Assembly (NCBI RefSeq): GCF_004136635.1
Contig: NZ_NOIU01000005.1
Coordinates: forward strand, 124,001-188,000
Direction of reading: 5' to 3'
Source of the DNA: Rothia halotolerans
Lineage (GTDB): Bacteria > Actinomycetota > Actinomycetes > Actinomycetales > Micrococcaceae
DNA: 64,000 nucleotides
How positions within the stretch are numbered: position 1 is the stretch's first letter; every line of letters starts with the position of its first letter. Both the position numbers and the translations under genes were made by a program. Positions 8,469-16,701 of this stretch are shown here, piece after piece. A model generated the notes under the pieces. It saw only the letters and a list, made by a program, of their open reading frames with translations, had not been told where the DNA came from and searched no databases.

Positions 8469-9511
8469 GCGGGGCCCCTCGGCTGGGAAGCAGGGTCCGG
8501 CTCGGAGGCGGAGCCCGGCTCAGGGGCGGGGGCCGGCGCCGAGGTTCGGGGGCCCGCCTCGGGGCGGGGCTCCGCGTCGGAGGCCGAGTCCTCGTCGAGG
8601 AACCGGTTGATCTCCTCGTAGGCCTCCCGGAGCGGCCGGGAGAAGCGGGGCAGGGTGATGAAGCCGTGCAGCGCCCCGTCCACGCGATGGGTCCGCACCG
8701 TGTTCCCCGCCTGCTCCAGGACGCGGGCGTAGGCCTCACCCTCGTCGCACAGCAGGTCCAGCTCCGCGGTGATCACCAGGCTCTTCGGCTGCCCCGAGTG
8801 GTCCGCGGCCTCCAGGGGCGCGACCATCGGGTCCTGCCGCCTCTCCGCGTCGGGCACGTAGAGCTCGAAGTAGTCCTGGACCTCCGTGGTGGTCAGTCGG
8901 TAGCCCTCCCCGTGCTCGCGCACCGAGGCGAAGGGGGAGGTCAGGGGGTCGTGGTCCCAGTGGGCGACCGGATACAGCAGGATCTGCCGGCTCGCCCCGC
9001 GTCGTCCCTCGTCCCGGAGCATCAGGGAGACCACGGCGGCGAGGTTGGCCCCGGCGGAGTCGCCCACCAGGACGATCCGGCCGGCGTCCTCGATCCCGGC
9101 CCGCCCCGGATCCTCCAGCAGGAGCCGGGCCACGCGGCGGCAGTCCTCGAGGCCCGCCGGGAACGGGTGCTCCGGGGCCAGCCGGTAGTCGACGGAGGCG
9201 ACGACGCAGCCGGTGAGGTCCGCCATCGCAGCGCACGCCGGGGTGTAGCTCTCGATGTCGCCGGTGACCCAGCCGCCGCCGTGGAAGAAGAGCAGCACGT
9301 CCTCGCGTCGTCGCTCCTTCGGCTGGAAGACCCGGACGGGGATCCGGTGGGAGCCGTCCTCGGAGACGATCTGCCGGTCCAGCGTCTGATACCGCGACGG
9401 CGGCAGGGCGGCCAGGTGGCGCTGGAAGCGGCGGACCTTCTCGTAGTCCTGGCGCATGTTGACCCGCGGGGCGGAGAACAGTCGCAGGACCGCGCGGAAG
9501 GCCCGGTTCAT
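8465..9511 (-). CDS. Alpha/beta-hydrolase fold-3 esterase (HSL/acetyl-hydrolase-like)
   Basis: A 348-residue hydrolase of the hormone-sensitive-lipase group. The oxyanion motif HGGGW is near residue 75 and the nucleophile elbow GDSAG near residue 152; a DLL-type acid and the GALHGF histidine complete the triad. A Pro/Ala/Glu-rich tail of about 35 residues follows the fold. I start at the ATG at 9511 because the family begins shortly before the RVNMRQDYEKV region. The open frame extends upstream without family sequence, and no strong Shine-Dalgarno sequence is seen. It is the first gene of the hydrolase-acyltransferase-DUF6320 operon. The pairing of an esterase and an acyltransferase suggests acylation and deacylation of one metabolite. 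Confidence 0.82.
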   Translation of the reverse strand: MNRAFRAVLRLFSAPRVNMRQDYEKVRRFQRHLAALPPSRYQTLDRQIVSEDGSHRIPVRVFQPKERRREDVLLFFHGGGWVTGDIESYTPACAAMADLTGCVVASVDYRLAPEHPFPAGLEDCRRVARLLLEDPGRAGIEDAGRIVLVGDSAGANLAAVVSLMLRDEGRRGASRQILLYPVAHWDHDPLTSPFASVREHGEGYRLTTTEVQDYFELYVPDAERRQDPMVAPLEAADHSGQPKSLVITAELDLLCDEGEAYARVLEQAGNTVRTHRVDGALHGFITLPRFSRPLREAYEEINRFLDEDSASDAEPRPEAGPRTSAPAPAPEPGSASEPDPASQPRGPA

Positions 9512-9720
9512 GGGCGGACGGTGGGGTGGGAGGCGGACTGTTCCATGGGCCCAGCCTATCCTGGGGGCCGGCAGGCCGGCGGGCTGCCGGGGCGGCCGCC
9601 TCGGGCGGGACCGTACGGCGGCTCCTGCGCCCGGGGAGACGGAGGCTGCCGATCTCGTCCCGGAGACGAGCGTTCCCGGCAGGCCGTTCTGAGTCCGTCC
9701 GCAGGCGGGGCCCGTCCCTT

Positions 9721-9779
9721 TATCCACAGTTCCGCCGAACCCGTAGACGTACGTCAGCAGCGGCTGACACTGTGGATAC
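9721..9779. repeat. Dyad-symmetric element with paired DnaA-box-like sequences
   Basis: TATCCACAGT (9721-9730) and ACTGTGGATA (9769-9778) form perfect 10-bp inverted arms around a central palindrome GACGTACGTC (9746-9755). The outer arms read as TTATCCACA, a consensus DnaA box, and on the other strand GTATCCACA. The element ends 34 bp before the SDR start, inside the 301-bp gap between the esterase operon and the SDR. It may be an operator for the SDR promoter; nothing else is evident in the gap. Confidence 0.5.
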
Positions 9780-9812
9780 ATCCGAGGCACCCGACGCTGG
9801 AGGCAGAGCACG

Positions 9813-10655
9813 ATGAACGACATCCCCGCACAGCATCAGACCCCGCCAGGCGAGACGGGACGGATGAAGCCCCAGCCGGACCACGGAGAGGACAGCTACC
9901 GCGGCTCCGGCCGCCTCGAGGGCAAGGCCGCGGTCGTCACCGGCGCGGACTCGGGGATCGGGCGGGCCGTCGCGCTCGCCTTCGCCCGGGAGGGCGCCGA
10001 CGTCCTGATCTCCTACCTCGACGAGCACGAGGACGCACGCGAGACCGCCCGCCTGGTCGAGGACGCGGGGCGGAAGGCCGTGGTGCTCGCCGGCGACGTC
10101 GCGGATCCGGCGCACTGCCGCGCGATCATCGACCGCGCTCTCGAAGAGTTCGGCCACCTCGAGGTGCTCGTCAACAACGCCGCCTTCCAGATGACCCACG
10201 AGACGATCGAGGAGATCCCCGACGAGGAGTGGGACCGCACCCTGGCGATCAACCTCAGCGCGTTCTTCCACCTGGCCAAGGCGGCCGTGCCGCACTTGCC
10301 CGCAGGCGGCTCCATCATCGCCTCCACCTCCGTGAACTCCGACGACCCGCCTCCCGCGCTGCTGGCCTACAACGCCACCAAGGCCGGGATCGCCAACATG
10401 GCGGGGGACCTCTCGCAGATGCTCGGCGAACGTGGCATCCGCGTCAACTCCGTGGCCCCCGGTCCCATCTGGACCCCGCTGATCCCCTCCACGATGCCGG
10501 CCGAGCAGGTCGAAGGCTTCGGGCAGCAGGTGCCGCTGGGCCGCGCGGGGCAGCCTGCAGAGCTGGCGCCGGTCTACGTCATGCTCGCCTCCGACGAGTC
10601 GAGCTACGTCTCCGGGGCCAGGATCGCGGTCACGGGCGGAAAGCCCATCCTGTGA
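9813..10655 (+). CDS. SDR-family oxidoreductase (general-stress GSP39/YhdF-like)
   Basis: A 280-residue short-chain dehydrogenase with a 35-residue N-terminal extension. NAD(P) is bound at VVTGADSGIG (near residue 43), NNAAF is the conserved active-site-wall motif, and catalysis uses Ser in ASTSVNS and Tyr/Lys in YNATKAG. The extended N-terminus with PGETGRMKPQPDHGEDSY is typical of stress-induced SDRs such as B. subtilis GSP39 (established family knowledge). It is translationally coupled by a GTGA overlap to the following mannose-6-phosphate-isomerase-like gene. The substrate is unknown. Confidence 0.88.
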   Translation: MNDIPAQHQTPPGETGRMKPQPDHGEDSYRGSGRLEGKAAVVTGADSGIGRAVALAFAREGADVLISYLDEHEDARETARLVEDAGRKAVVLAGDVADPAHCRAIIDRALEEFGHLEVLVNNAAFQMTHETIEEIPDEEWDRTLAINLSAFFHLAKAAVPHLPAGGSIIASTSVNSDDPPPALLAYNATKAGIANMAGDLSQMLGERGIRVNSVAPGPIWTPLIPSTMPAEQVEGFGQQVPLGRAGQPAELAPVYVMLASDESSYVSGARIAVTGGKPIL

Positions 10656-11749
10656 CCGCCGTGAGCGGAGCATGGCACCCGCTGCGCGTCACAGCGCCCG
10701 CGCGCCCGCTGGTGTTCGGCGGGCACTCCATCGCCGGACGGCTGGGCAAGAGCGGGATCCCCGATTGGTCGATCGCCGAGACCTGGGAGGTCAGCGACGT
10801 CGACGGCAACCAGTCGACCGTGACCGAAGGGCCGTGGGCGGGGGCCACCCTCCGGGACCTGGTGGCGCACGACCCCGAAGGGCTGATGGGACGGGGGTGG
10901 AGCGGCGAACACTTCCCCCTCCTGACCAAGTTCATCGATGCGGCGGGGGCCCTGCCGGTGCACCTGCACGCCGCCGACGCCGCCGCCCGGCGGCGGGAGG
11001 GCCAGCCCAACGGCAAGACCGAGGCCTGGCACATCCTCGACGCCGCTCCCGGGGCCACGGCCCTGTGCGGCGTCCGGCAGGGGGTGACGGCGGAGCAGCT
11101 GCACCGGGCGCTCCTGGATCAGGATTTCGACGCCGTGCTGCGGCGCCTGCCGGTGCGGGCCGGTGAGACCATCTACGTCCCCGGCGGCACGCTCCACAGC
11201 TTCGGTCCCGACACGCTGATCTACGAGATCGAGCAGACCTCGGACGTCCAGCAGCATGCGATGCGCTGGAACATGGAGGACGGGTCGGAGGTCCCGGAGG
11301 AGGAATGGCACGCCAACCTCGAGGCCGTCATGGATGAGGTCGACCTCGAGGCGCGGCCGGACTTCCACGCGGGACTGAGGATCCAGGTCGGCGACGGCGT
11401 CGAGAGGGTGTTCTGCTGCGCGGGCCCCCACTTCGCCCTCGAGCGCTGGCGGGCCGGCACGGTCCAGCCCATCCGCCGCTCCTCCGAGACGGCTCAGATC
11501 ATCACCAATGTGGGGGCCGCGGTGACCGTACGCGTCGAGGAGCGCTCGGCGGGCCTGGGACCCGCCGAGACGCTGGTGGTCCCGGCGGCACTGGGCGAGG
11601 TCGAGATCGAGGGGCCGGCGGACGTCCTGGTCGGGTACCTCCCGGACCTGGAGCGCGACGTCGTCGCTCCCCTCATGGAGGCGGGTTACAGCCGCGAGCT
11701 GATCGCCGCTCTGGGAGAGGGGCTGGAGGGGGACGCACCCGCGGGGTGA
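10652..11749 (+). CDS. Mannose-6-phosphate isomerase class I-like cupin enzyme
   Basis: A 365-residue protein resembling type I phosphomannose isomerase. It has the substrate/metal region PVHLHAADAAA (standard family PVQVHPDD), NGKTEAWHILDA, and YVPGGTLHSFG followed by IYEIEQTSD, then a C-terminal cupin lobe. A metal-binding His, Glu and His are visible. The GTG at 10652 overlaps the SDR stop; a second in-frame GTG at 10661 is possible. Interconversion of mannose 6-phosphate and fructose 6-phosphate is the family function. The variant N-terminal motif and the SDR pairing leave room for a related sugar-phosphate isomerase. Confidence 0.78.
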   Translation: MTAVSGAWHPLRVTAPARPLVFGGHSIAGRLGKSGIPDWSIAETWEVSDVDGNQSTVTEGPWAGATLRDLVAHDPEGLMGRGWSGEHFPLLTKFIDAAGALPVHLHAADAAARRREGQPNGKTEAWHILDAAPGATALCGVRQGVTAEQLHRALLDQDFDAVLRRLPVRAGETIYVPGGTLHSFGPDTLIYEIEQTSDVQQHAMRWNMEDGSEVPEEEWHANLEAVMDEVDLEARPDFHAGLRIQVGDGVERVFCCAGPHFALERWRAGTVQPIRRSSETAQIITNVGAAVTVRVEERSAGLGPAETLVVPAALGEVEIEGPADVLVGYLPDLERDVVAPLMEAGYSRELIAALGEGLEGDAPAG

Positions 11750-11919
11750 GTTCTGCCACCGTCCTCGGCGGCGGACCGCCGGTGCGGCCCCGGCGACGGC
11801 TCCCTCCCCCGGGACTTCACCGCAGAGCTCCTCCCGGGGGAAGGGCTCGGATCAGCACGCCCGTGTACCGTGGGAGCCTGTCCACCGCTCGCGGGCCTCG
11901 GCGAAAAGGAACCCCGTCC

Positions 11920-13227
11920 ATGATGAAAGAACAGCTCAAGATCTCTCTGGCTTTCGTGGGGCTCCTCGTCGGAGCCGGGTTCGCGACGGGACTCGAGGTG
12001 ATCCAGTACTTCATCTCCTTCGGCCTGAACGGCCTGTGGGGCGTGCTCATCGCCGGGGTGGTCATGACCACCGCCGGGGCGGTGATCCTCCAGCTGGGGA
12101 GCTACTTCCTGGCCGAGGAGCATCACAGCGTCTTCCGCGAGGTCGCGCATCCGGTGATCTCTCGGAGCCTGGACCTCGCGGTGATCGCCACCCTCTTCTG
12201 CGTCGGCTTCGTCATGCTCGCCGGCGCGGGGTCCAACCTCGAGCAGCAGTTCGGCCTGCCGACCTGGATCGGCTCACTCATCATGCTCGTCCTGGTCGCG
12301 ACGACCGGGCTGCTGGACGTGGACAAGGTCAGCAGCATCATCAGCGCTGTGACGCCTCTGCTGATCGTCGCCGTCCTCACGGCGTTCGTCTACACCCTGT
12401 TCAACCTGCCCGACGGCGTCGGGCGACTCAGCGAGCTGGCGATGCAGGAGGAGTCCCCGGTCAGCCCCTGGTGGCTCTCCGCGCTGAACTACAACGGCCT
12501 GGCTCTGATCCTCGGGGTCTCGATGTCCCTGGTGATCGGGGGCGCGCACAGCAACCTGCGCGCTGCCGGGCGCGGCGGCCTCATCGGCGGCGTCATCTAC
12601 ACGATCCTCCTGGCGATGGCCGCCTTCACCCTGCTGATGAACATCGAGAGGGTCGCGGGGGACAATGTGCCGATGCTGAGCCTCTTCGAATCGATGCATC
12701 CGGTCATGGCCTTCATCATGACCTTCATCATCTTCCTGATGATCTACAACACCGCGATCGGCATGTTCTACGCCCTGGGCAAGCGCGTCACCGCCAAGCA
12801 TCCCCGGAGGTACGTCCCCGTCTTCCTCGGGCTGTGCGCGGTGGGGTACGCGGTGAGCTTCGTCGGCTTCGAGACGCTGATGGTCTACGTCTACCCCGTC
12901 CTCGGCTACCTGGGCCTGGCGATGGTCGTGCTCCTGGTCGGCTGGTGGGCGAAGTCCCGGGGGCGCTTCTCCCGCGAGTCCGAGCGACGGAGCCGGATCC
13001 GAGACCTCGCGGAGCGGCGCGAGGACCCCGAGCGGGACTTCGGGATCCGTGAGCAGTCCGAGCTCGACGCGGAGCTGAAGGGCTCGGACATCGATGGGGA
13101 CCGGCTCGAGCAGGCCGTCACGAGCGAGATCTCGATCAAGGGCACGGCCCTCGACCGGGCGTCCGGGACCGAGCGGGGCCCCGGAACGGGCCAGGAGGAG
13201 GATCCCGGCGTGGACCGGGAGGGGTAG
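11920..13227 (+). CDS. YkvI-like multi-pass membrane transporter with long charged cytoplasmic tail
   Basis: A 435-residue protein with about ten hydrophobic helices up to residue 345. The first, ISLAFVGLLVGAGFATG, carries a glycine-rich unwound segment typical of LeuT-fold amino-acid transporters, and B. subtilis YkvI is the closest type I recognise. The last 90 residues or so are hydrophilic and strongly charged (Arg/Glu, then Gly/Asp), probably cytoplasmic. AAAAGGA precedes ATGATG at 11920. The substrate is unknown. It converges on the dimethylglycine-oxidase-like gene across a terminator hairpin. Confidence 0.72.
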   Translation: MMKEQLKISLAFVGLLVGAGFATGLEVIQYFISFGLNGLWGVLIAGVVMTTAGAVILQLGSYFLAEEHHSVFREVAHPVISRSLDLAVIATLFCVGFVMLAGAGSNLEQQFGLPTWIGSLIMLVLVATTGLLDVDKVSSIISAVTPLLIVAVLTAFVYTLFNLPDGVGRLSELAMQEESPVSPWWLSALNYNGLALILGVSMSLVIGGAHSNLRAAGRGGLIGGVIYTILLAMAAFTLLMNIERVAGDNVPMLSLFESMHPVMAFIMTFIIFLMIYNTAIGMFYALGKRVTAKHPRRYVPVFLGLCAVGYAVSFVGFETLMVYVYPVLGYLGLAMVVLLVGWWAKSRGRFSRESERRSRIRDLAERREDPERDFGIREQSELDAELKGSDIDGDRLEQAVTSEISIKGTALDRASGTERGPGTGQEEDPGVDREG

Positions 13228-13278
13228 CGAGAGCCCAGCTCGCCGGCGTCTCTTCGCGAACCGCGCACGGGAGGACGG

Positions 13279-13319
13279 GAAGAGGGCCCTCGCGGGCTTT
13301 CCCCGCCACGGCCCTCTTC
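13279..13319. terminator. Bidirectional terminator between convergent genes
   Basis: GAAGAGGGCC (13279-13288) pairs with GGCCCTCTTC (13310-13319) across a GC-rich loop. It lies between the YkvI-like gene and the oppositely oriented dimethylglycine-oxidase-like gene, so it can serve both. Confidence 0.6.
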
Positions 13320-13333
13320 TCCGCCGTGCCTCC

Positions 13334-15892
13334 TCAGGCCCGCATCCGCGCCGCCGTGGGGTCGAACAGCGGCTCCTCCGCGACCACGGCCGGGAAGTGC
13401 TCGTCGAAGTAGGCCACCTCCAGCTCCGTCCCCGGCTCCGCCAGCTCGGCGGGCAGCCACGCGTAGGCGATCGACTGGCCGATGACATAGCCCTGATCGG
13501 CACTGGTCACGTAGCCGACCGGGCCCGCCGAGTCCTTTCCGGACCCTGCGGCGTAGACCGGCTCGTGGCCCACCAGGACCCGGGAGGGGTCGCGCAGGGT
13601 CAGGCAGGTCAGGCGGCGCTGAGGGGCTCCCAGCCCCTCCAGCTGCTCGGCCGCCGTCCCCTTGACCGCGAAGGCGATGCCCGCCTCCGCGGCGTTGTGC
13701 TCCCGGTGCATGTCGGTGCCCCACAGGCGCATCCCCTTCTCGAGCCGCAGGCTCTCGAAGGCGCGGCGGCCGACGGGGGCGATGCCGAACTCCGCCCCGG
13801 CGTCCATGATGCTGTCCCACAGGAAGCGCCCGAACTCCGCCGGGGCGTACAGCTCCCAGCCCAGCTCGCCGACGTAGCTCAGGCGCATCGCCAGGACGGG
13901 CACCCCCAGCACGCGGAGCTCGCGGCAGCGGTAGAAGCGGAAGGCCTCGTGGGAGATGTCCTCATCGACCAGCCGGGAGAGGATCTCCCGGGCATTGGGG
14001 CCCCACAGCCCGACGCCGCAGGATCCCGAGCCGGCGTCGGCGACGCGGATCGGGCTCGACCCCGGCTCCTCCCCGCGGTCCGCGGCCAGGTCCTCCAGGA
14101 TCTGCCGCTGGACCCAGGTCTCGTCCTGGTGCCCGTTGACGCCCAGGTGGTAGCTCTCCTGACCCGTGCGGGCGATCGTGATGTCCGAGAGGACGCCGCC
14201 GCCGTCGCTCTGCATCAGGGCGTAGACCACGCCCCCAACGGTCTTCGCCATCGGCCGGCTCAGGCGACCCTTCTCGGCCAGGCCGTTGAGGAAGTCCGTG
14301 GCGCCGGCCCCGGAGACCGTCAGCCGGGGGAGGGAGGACATGTCCACGAGCCCGGCCGAGTCGCGCAGCGCGTGCGCCTCGACCGCCACGGTGGGGCTCC
14401 AGTACTGGGCCGTCCATGCATCGCGCTCGGGCAGGGCCCGATCGCCCAGCTTCGGCTCGGCGCGTCCGGTGTTGGCCTCGTACCAGAGGGGGCGCTCCCA
14501 GCCGTTGGCCGAGCTGAAGACCGCTCCCAGCTCCTTCTGCCGCTCGTAGAACGGCGAGGTCCGGATGCCGCGCAGTCGCAGCGTCGTGGACTTGGGGTGC
14601 ACGATGTCGTACACCTCGTCGTAGGTCTCCTCGCCCTGCTCGCGGGCCCACCGCTGGGAGGTCAGGACGGGATCGAAGCGGGAGAGGTCGAGGTCGTGGG
14701 TGTCGAGGCCGGGCTCGCCGGTGGTGATCCACTCGGCGACCACCTGGCCGACGCCGGCGGACTGGGTGACCCACACCGACTGCGCCATCCAGAGGCCCTC
14801 GAGGCCGGGGACGGGCCCCAGCAGCGGACCGCCGTCGGGGGTGAAGGAGAAGATCCCGTTGAAGCTCATCGACTCGTCCAGCTCGGTGCCGCGCAACTCG
14901 GGCAGCAGCCTCTGCGCCTCGCGCCACGTGGACTCGTAGTCCTCGCGGGTGAACTCGTGGATCGCGGGGTGGACGCCGCTGGCCAGGAACTCGTCCGGCG
15001 CCGCGATCTCCTCGTCCGCGACCGGCAGGGGTCGGTGCTCGTAGGCGCCGATGGCGATGCGGTCCCCCCACTCGCGGAGGTACATGGCGTGGCCCTGGTG
15101 CCTCAGCATCGGCTTGACGACCTCGGTCTGCGGGTCCATGTCTGCGAGCGAGGCGACCGGCTGGCTGAAGCCGAAGCCGTGCTCCACGGGGAGCATCGGG
15201 ATGTCGATCCCCAGCGTCTGACGCGCCAGCTTGGGGCCCCACAGGCCCGCGCAGGAGACCACGACGTCGGCCTCGAGGGTCTCCGCGGGACCGCCGGAGC
15301 CCACCGGGAGCACCTCCACGCCCGTGACCCGGCCGTTCTCGGTGTTCACGGCGGTCACCTGCGTCTCCGCGAGGATCCTGGCACCGCCGGCGACCGCTCG
15401 CTCGGCCTGGAACTGGACGGCGCGGATCCCCTTGACCACCGCGTCGGTGGGGGTGTGCATCCCGCAGATCACCTCGGAGGTGTCCAGGCCGGGCCAGAGG
15501 CGCCCGACCTCCTCGGCGGAGACGATCTCGGAGGGGATGCCCCAGGACTCGGCGAAGCCGTGGCGGCGGTGCAGCTCGCGCGCCCGCTCGGGGGTCGTGG
15601 CGATCTCGAGCCCGCCGACGCGCTTCATGACCCATTCGCCGTCGACCTCCAGGCCGTCCAGCTTGTCCAGCGTCCGCTGCGCGAGCAGGGTCATCGAACG
15701 GCTCGGCGACGTCTGGAAGACGAAGCCGGGCGCGTGCGAGCTGGAGCCGCCGGTCACGTAGAGGGGACCCTGCTCGACGACGGTGACGTCGCGCCACCCC
15801 CGGAGCACGAGCTCGTCCGCGACGGCGGCACCCACCACCCCCAGTCCGATGATGACGACGCGGGCGTCCGCTCCCGACCGAGTACCTGCCAT
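13334..15892 (-). CDS. Dimethylglycine oxidase / sarcosine dehydrogenase-type FAD-GcvT fusion enzyme
   Basis: An 852-residue two-part enzyme. Residues about 1-400 are a DAO-type flavin oxidoreductase: GLGVVGAAVADELVLRG binds FAD, and SSHAPG contains the histidine that carries covalent FAD in Arthrobacter dimethylglycine oxidase. The second half is a GcvT-like tetrahydrofolate-binding domain (RRAFESLRLEKGMRLWG) that captures the released one-carbon unit. Length matches dimethylglycine oxidase (about 830). It is divergent from a Rieske oxygenase operon, so it probably takes the dimethylglycine formed there to sarcosine. Sarcosine or another N-methyl amino acid remains possible. Confidence 0.85.
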   Translation of the reverse strand: MAGTRSGADARVVIIGLGVVGAAVADELVLRGWRDVTVVEQGPLYVTGGSSSHAPGFVFQTSPSRSMTLLAQRTLDKLDGLEVDGEWVMKRVGGLEIATTPERARELHRRHGFAESWGIPSEIVSAEEVGRLWPGLDTSEVICGMHTPTDAVVKGIRAVQFQAERAVAGGARILAETQVTAVNTENGRVTGVEVLPVGSGGPAETLEADVVVSCAGLWGPKLARQTLGIDIPMLPVEHGFGFSQPVASLADMDPQTEVVKPMLRHQGHAMYLREWGDRIAIGAYEHRPLPVADEEIAAPDEFLASGVHPAIHEFTREDYESTWREAQRLLPELRGTELDESMSFNGIFSFTPDGGPLLGPVPGLEGLWMAQSVWVTQSAGVGQVVAEWITTGEPGLDTHDLDLSRFDPVLTSQRWAREQGEETYDEVYDIVHPKSTTLRLRGIRTSPFYERQKELGAVFSSANGWERPLWYEANTGRAEPKLGDRALPERDAWTAQYWSPTVAVEAHALRDSAGLVDMSSLPRLTVSGAGATDFLNGLAEKGRLSRPMAKTVGGVVYALMQSDGGGVLSDITIARTGQESYHLGVNGHQDETWVQRQILEDLAADRGEEPGSSPIRVADAGSGSCGVGLWGPNAREILSRLVDEDISHEAFRFYRCRELRVLGVPVLAMRLSYVGELGWELYAPAEFGRFLWDSIMDAGAEFGIAPVGRRAFESLRLEKGMRLWGTDMHREHNAAEAGIAFAVKGTAAEQLEGLGAPQRRLTCLTLRDPSRVLVGHEPVYAAGSGKDSAGPVGYVTSADQGYVIGQSIAYAWLPAELAEPGTELEVAYFDEHFPAVVAEEPLFDPTAARMRA

Positions 15893-16356
15893 GCCGAATC
15901 CTCCCGTTCCCCGGCCCGCAGCTGCGGGCCCATGTGTGTCTTAGGTAACAACAGTACGGTCATGAAAAAGCCGTGAGCAAGAGTTCCGGCATATCGAGGG
16001 AAAATTAGTGGGAGCATAAACCTCCGCATTTGGTGCCGGGGTAAACAACCAGCAGGCTGATTATATTTTGTAACGGTTTGAACAGCTTGCTGATTGTTTT
16101 CGGAGGCCGATCGCTCCCTCCGGATGGGGCGGACGGGCCGATGCCGTTCCTGCGCCGGGATGGCGAGGTTGAGCGGTGCACACAGTGCACCGCGAGGGCC
16201 CCTCGGTTGTTTCGGCATGATTAATTTCCGGATATGTCCCCCAACCTCTTGACGGGCTATGAATGACCTAGGTCATACTTATGGAACGCACGTGTTGTGC
16301 ATTACAAACGCTGTTGCACCCGTTGCAACACAGGCCCGAATGGTTGGTGACCAAAA
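15893..16356. promoter_or_regulatory. 464-bp divergent control region of the methylamine locus
   Basis: No gene is seen here. The region is AT-rich by local standards (15950-16120) and carries several dyads: GGTGCACACAGTGCACC (16175-16191, arms 7, spacer 3), ATGACCTAGGTCAT (16263-16276, perfect) and the IclR-like palindrome at 16312-16330. TTGACG at 16249-16254 is a plausible -35 for the rightward operon, with the ATGACCTAGGTCAT dyad lying between it and the -10 zone. More than one regulator seems to act here. Confidence 0.6.
16312..16330. promoter_or_regulatory. IclR-type operator (perfect 7-5-7 palindrome)
   Basis: TGTTGCACCCGTTGCAACA has perfect 7-bp arms and a 5-bp spacer, the same architecture and core (GTTGCA-N5-TGCAAC) as 3735-3753. 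It lies 26 bp before the Rieske ferredoxin start, downstream of the likely promoter, where a bound repressor would block transcription. Confidence 0.7.
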
Positions 16357-16701
16357 GTGGCATTTAGAGCATGTTCACTCAACGACCTGACCCCTGGGGA
16401 GGGGTTGCGCATCGACTCGGTGAATCCGCCGATCGCAGTGTTCCTGACGGATGAGGGAGACGTCCACGCGATCGACGACACCTGCACCCATCAGGACGCC
16501 TCGCTGGCGGCAGGGTGGGTCGAGGACTGCCGTGTCGAGTGCCCTCTCCACGAAAGCACCTTCTCGCTCCTCACGGGCGAGGTGGACCAGCCGCCGGCGA
16601 AGCGCGGCGTCCGGGTCCACGAGGTGGAGCTCGAGGGGGACGACGTGCTCGTCGAGCTCTCCGACAAGGCGCCCCAGCTGCCTCCGGGGGTGACCCTCTG
16701 A
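16357..16701 (+). CDS. Rieske-type [2Fe-2S] ferredoxin, electron carrier of the oxygenase
   Basis: A 114-residue small Rieske protein. The cluster ligands are CTH near residue 43 and CPLH near residue 62, in the usual CxH...CxxH pattern. It starts at GTG 16357 with only a weak ribosome-binding site; its TGA overlaps the ATG of the reductase. It carries electrons from the FAD reductase to the terminal oxygenase encoded two genes downstream. The arrangement is that of a three-component ring-hydroxylating-type oxygenase system. Confidence 0.9.
   Translation: MAFRACSLNDLTPGEGLRIDSVNPPIAVFLTDEGDVHAIDDTCTHQDASLAAGWVEDCRVECPLHESTFSLLTGEVDQPPAKRGVRVHEVELEGDDVLVELSDKAPQLPPGVTL

Noticed and set aside
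8666-11749. A 1027-codon open frame on the + strand
   Set aside because: Only its last 365 codons (the isomerase-like gene) are real; the rest is antisense to the esterase or out of frame with the SDR.
13094-15976. A 960-codon open frame on the + strand
   Set aside because: It lies antisense to the dimethylglycine-oxidase-like gene, whose motifs are complete on the other strand.
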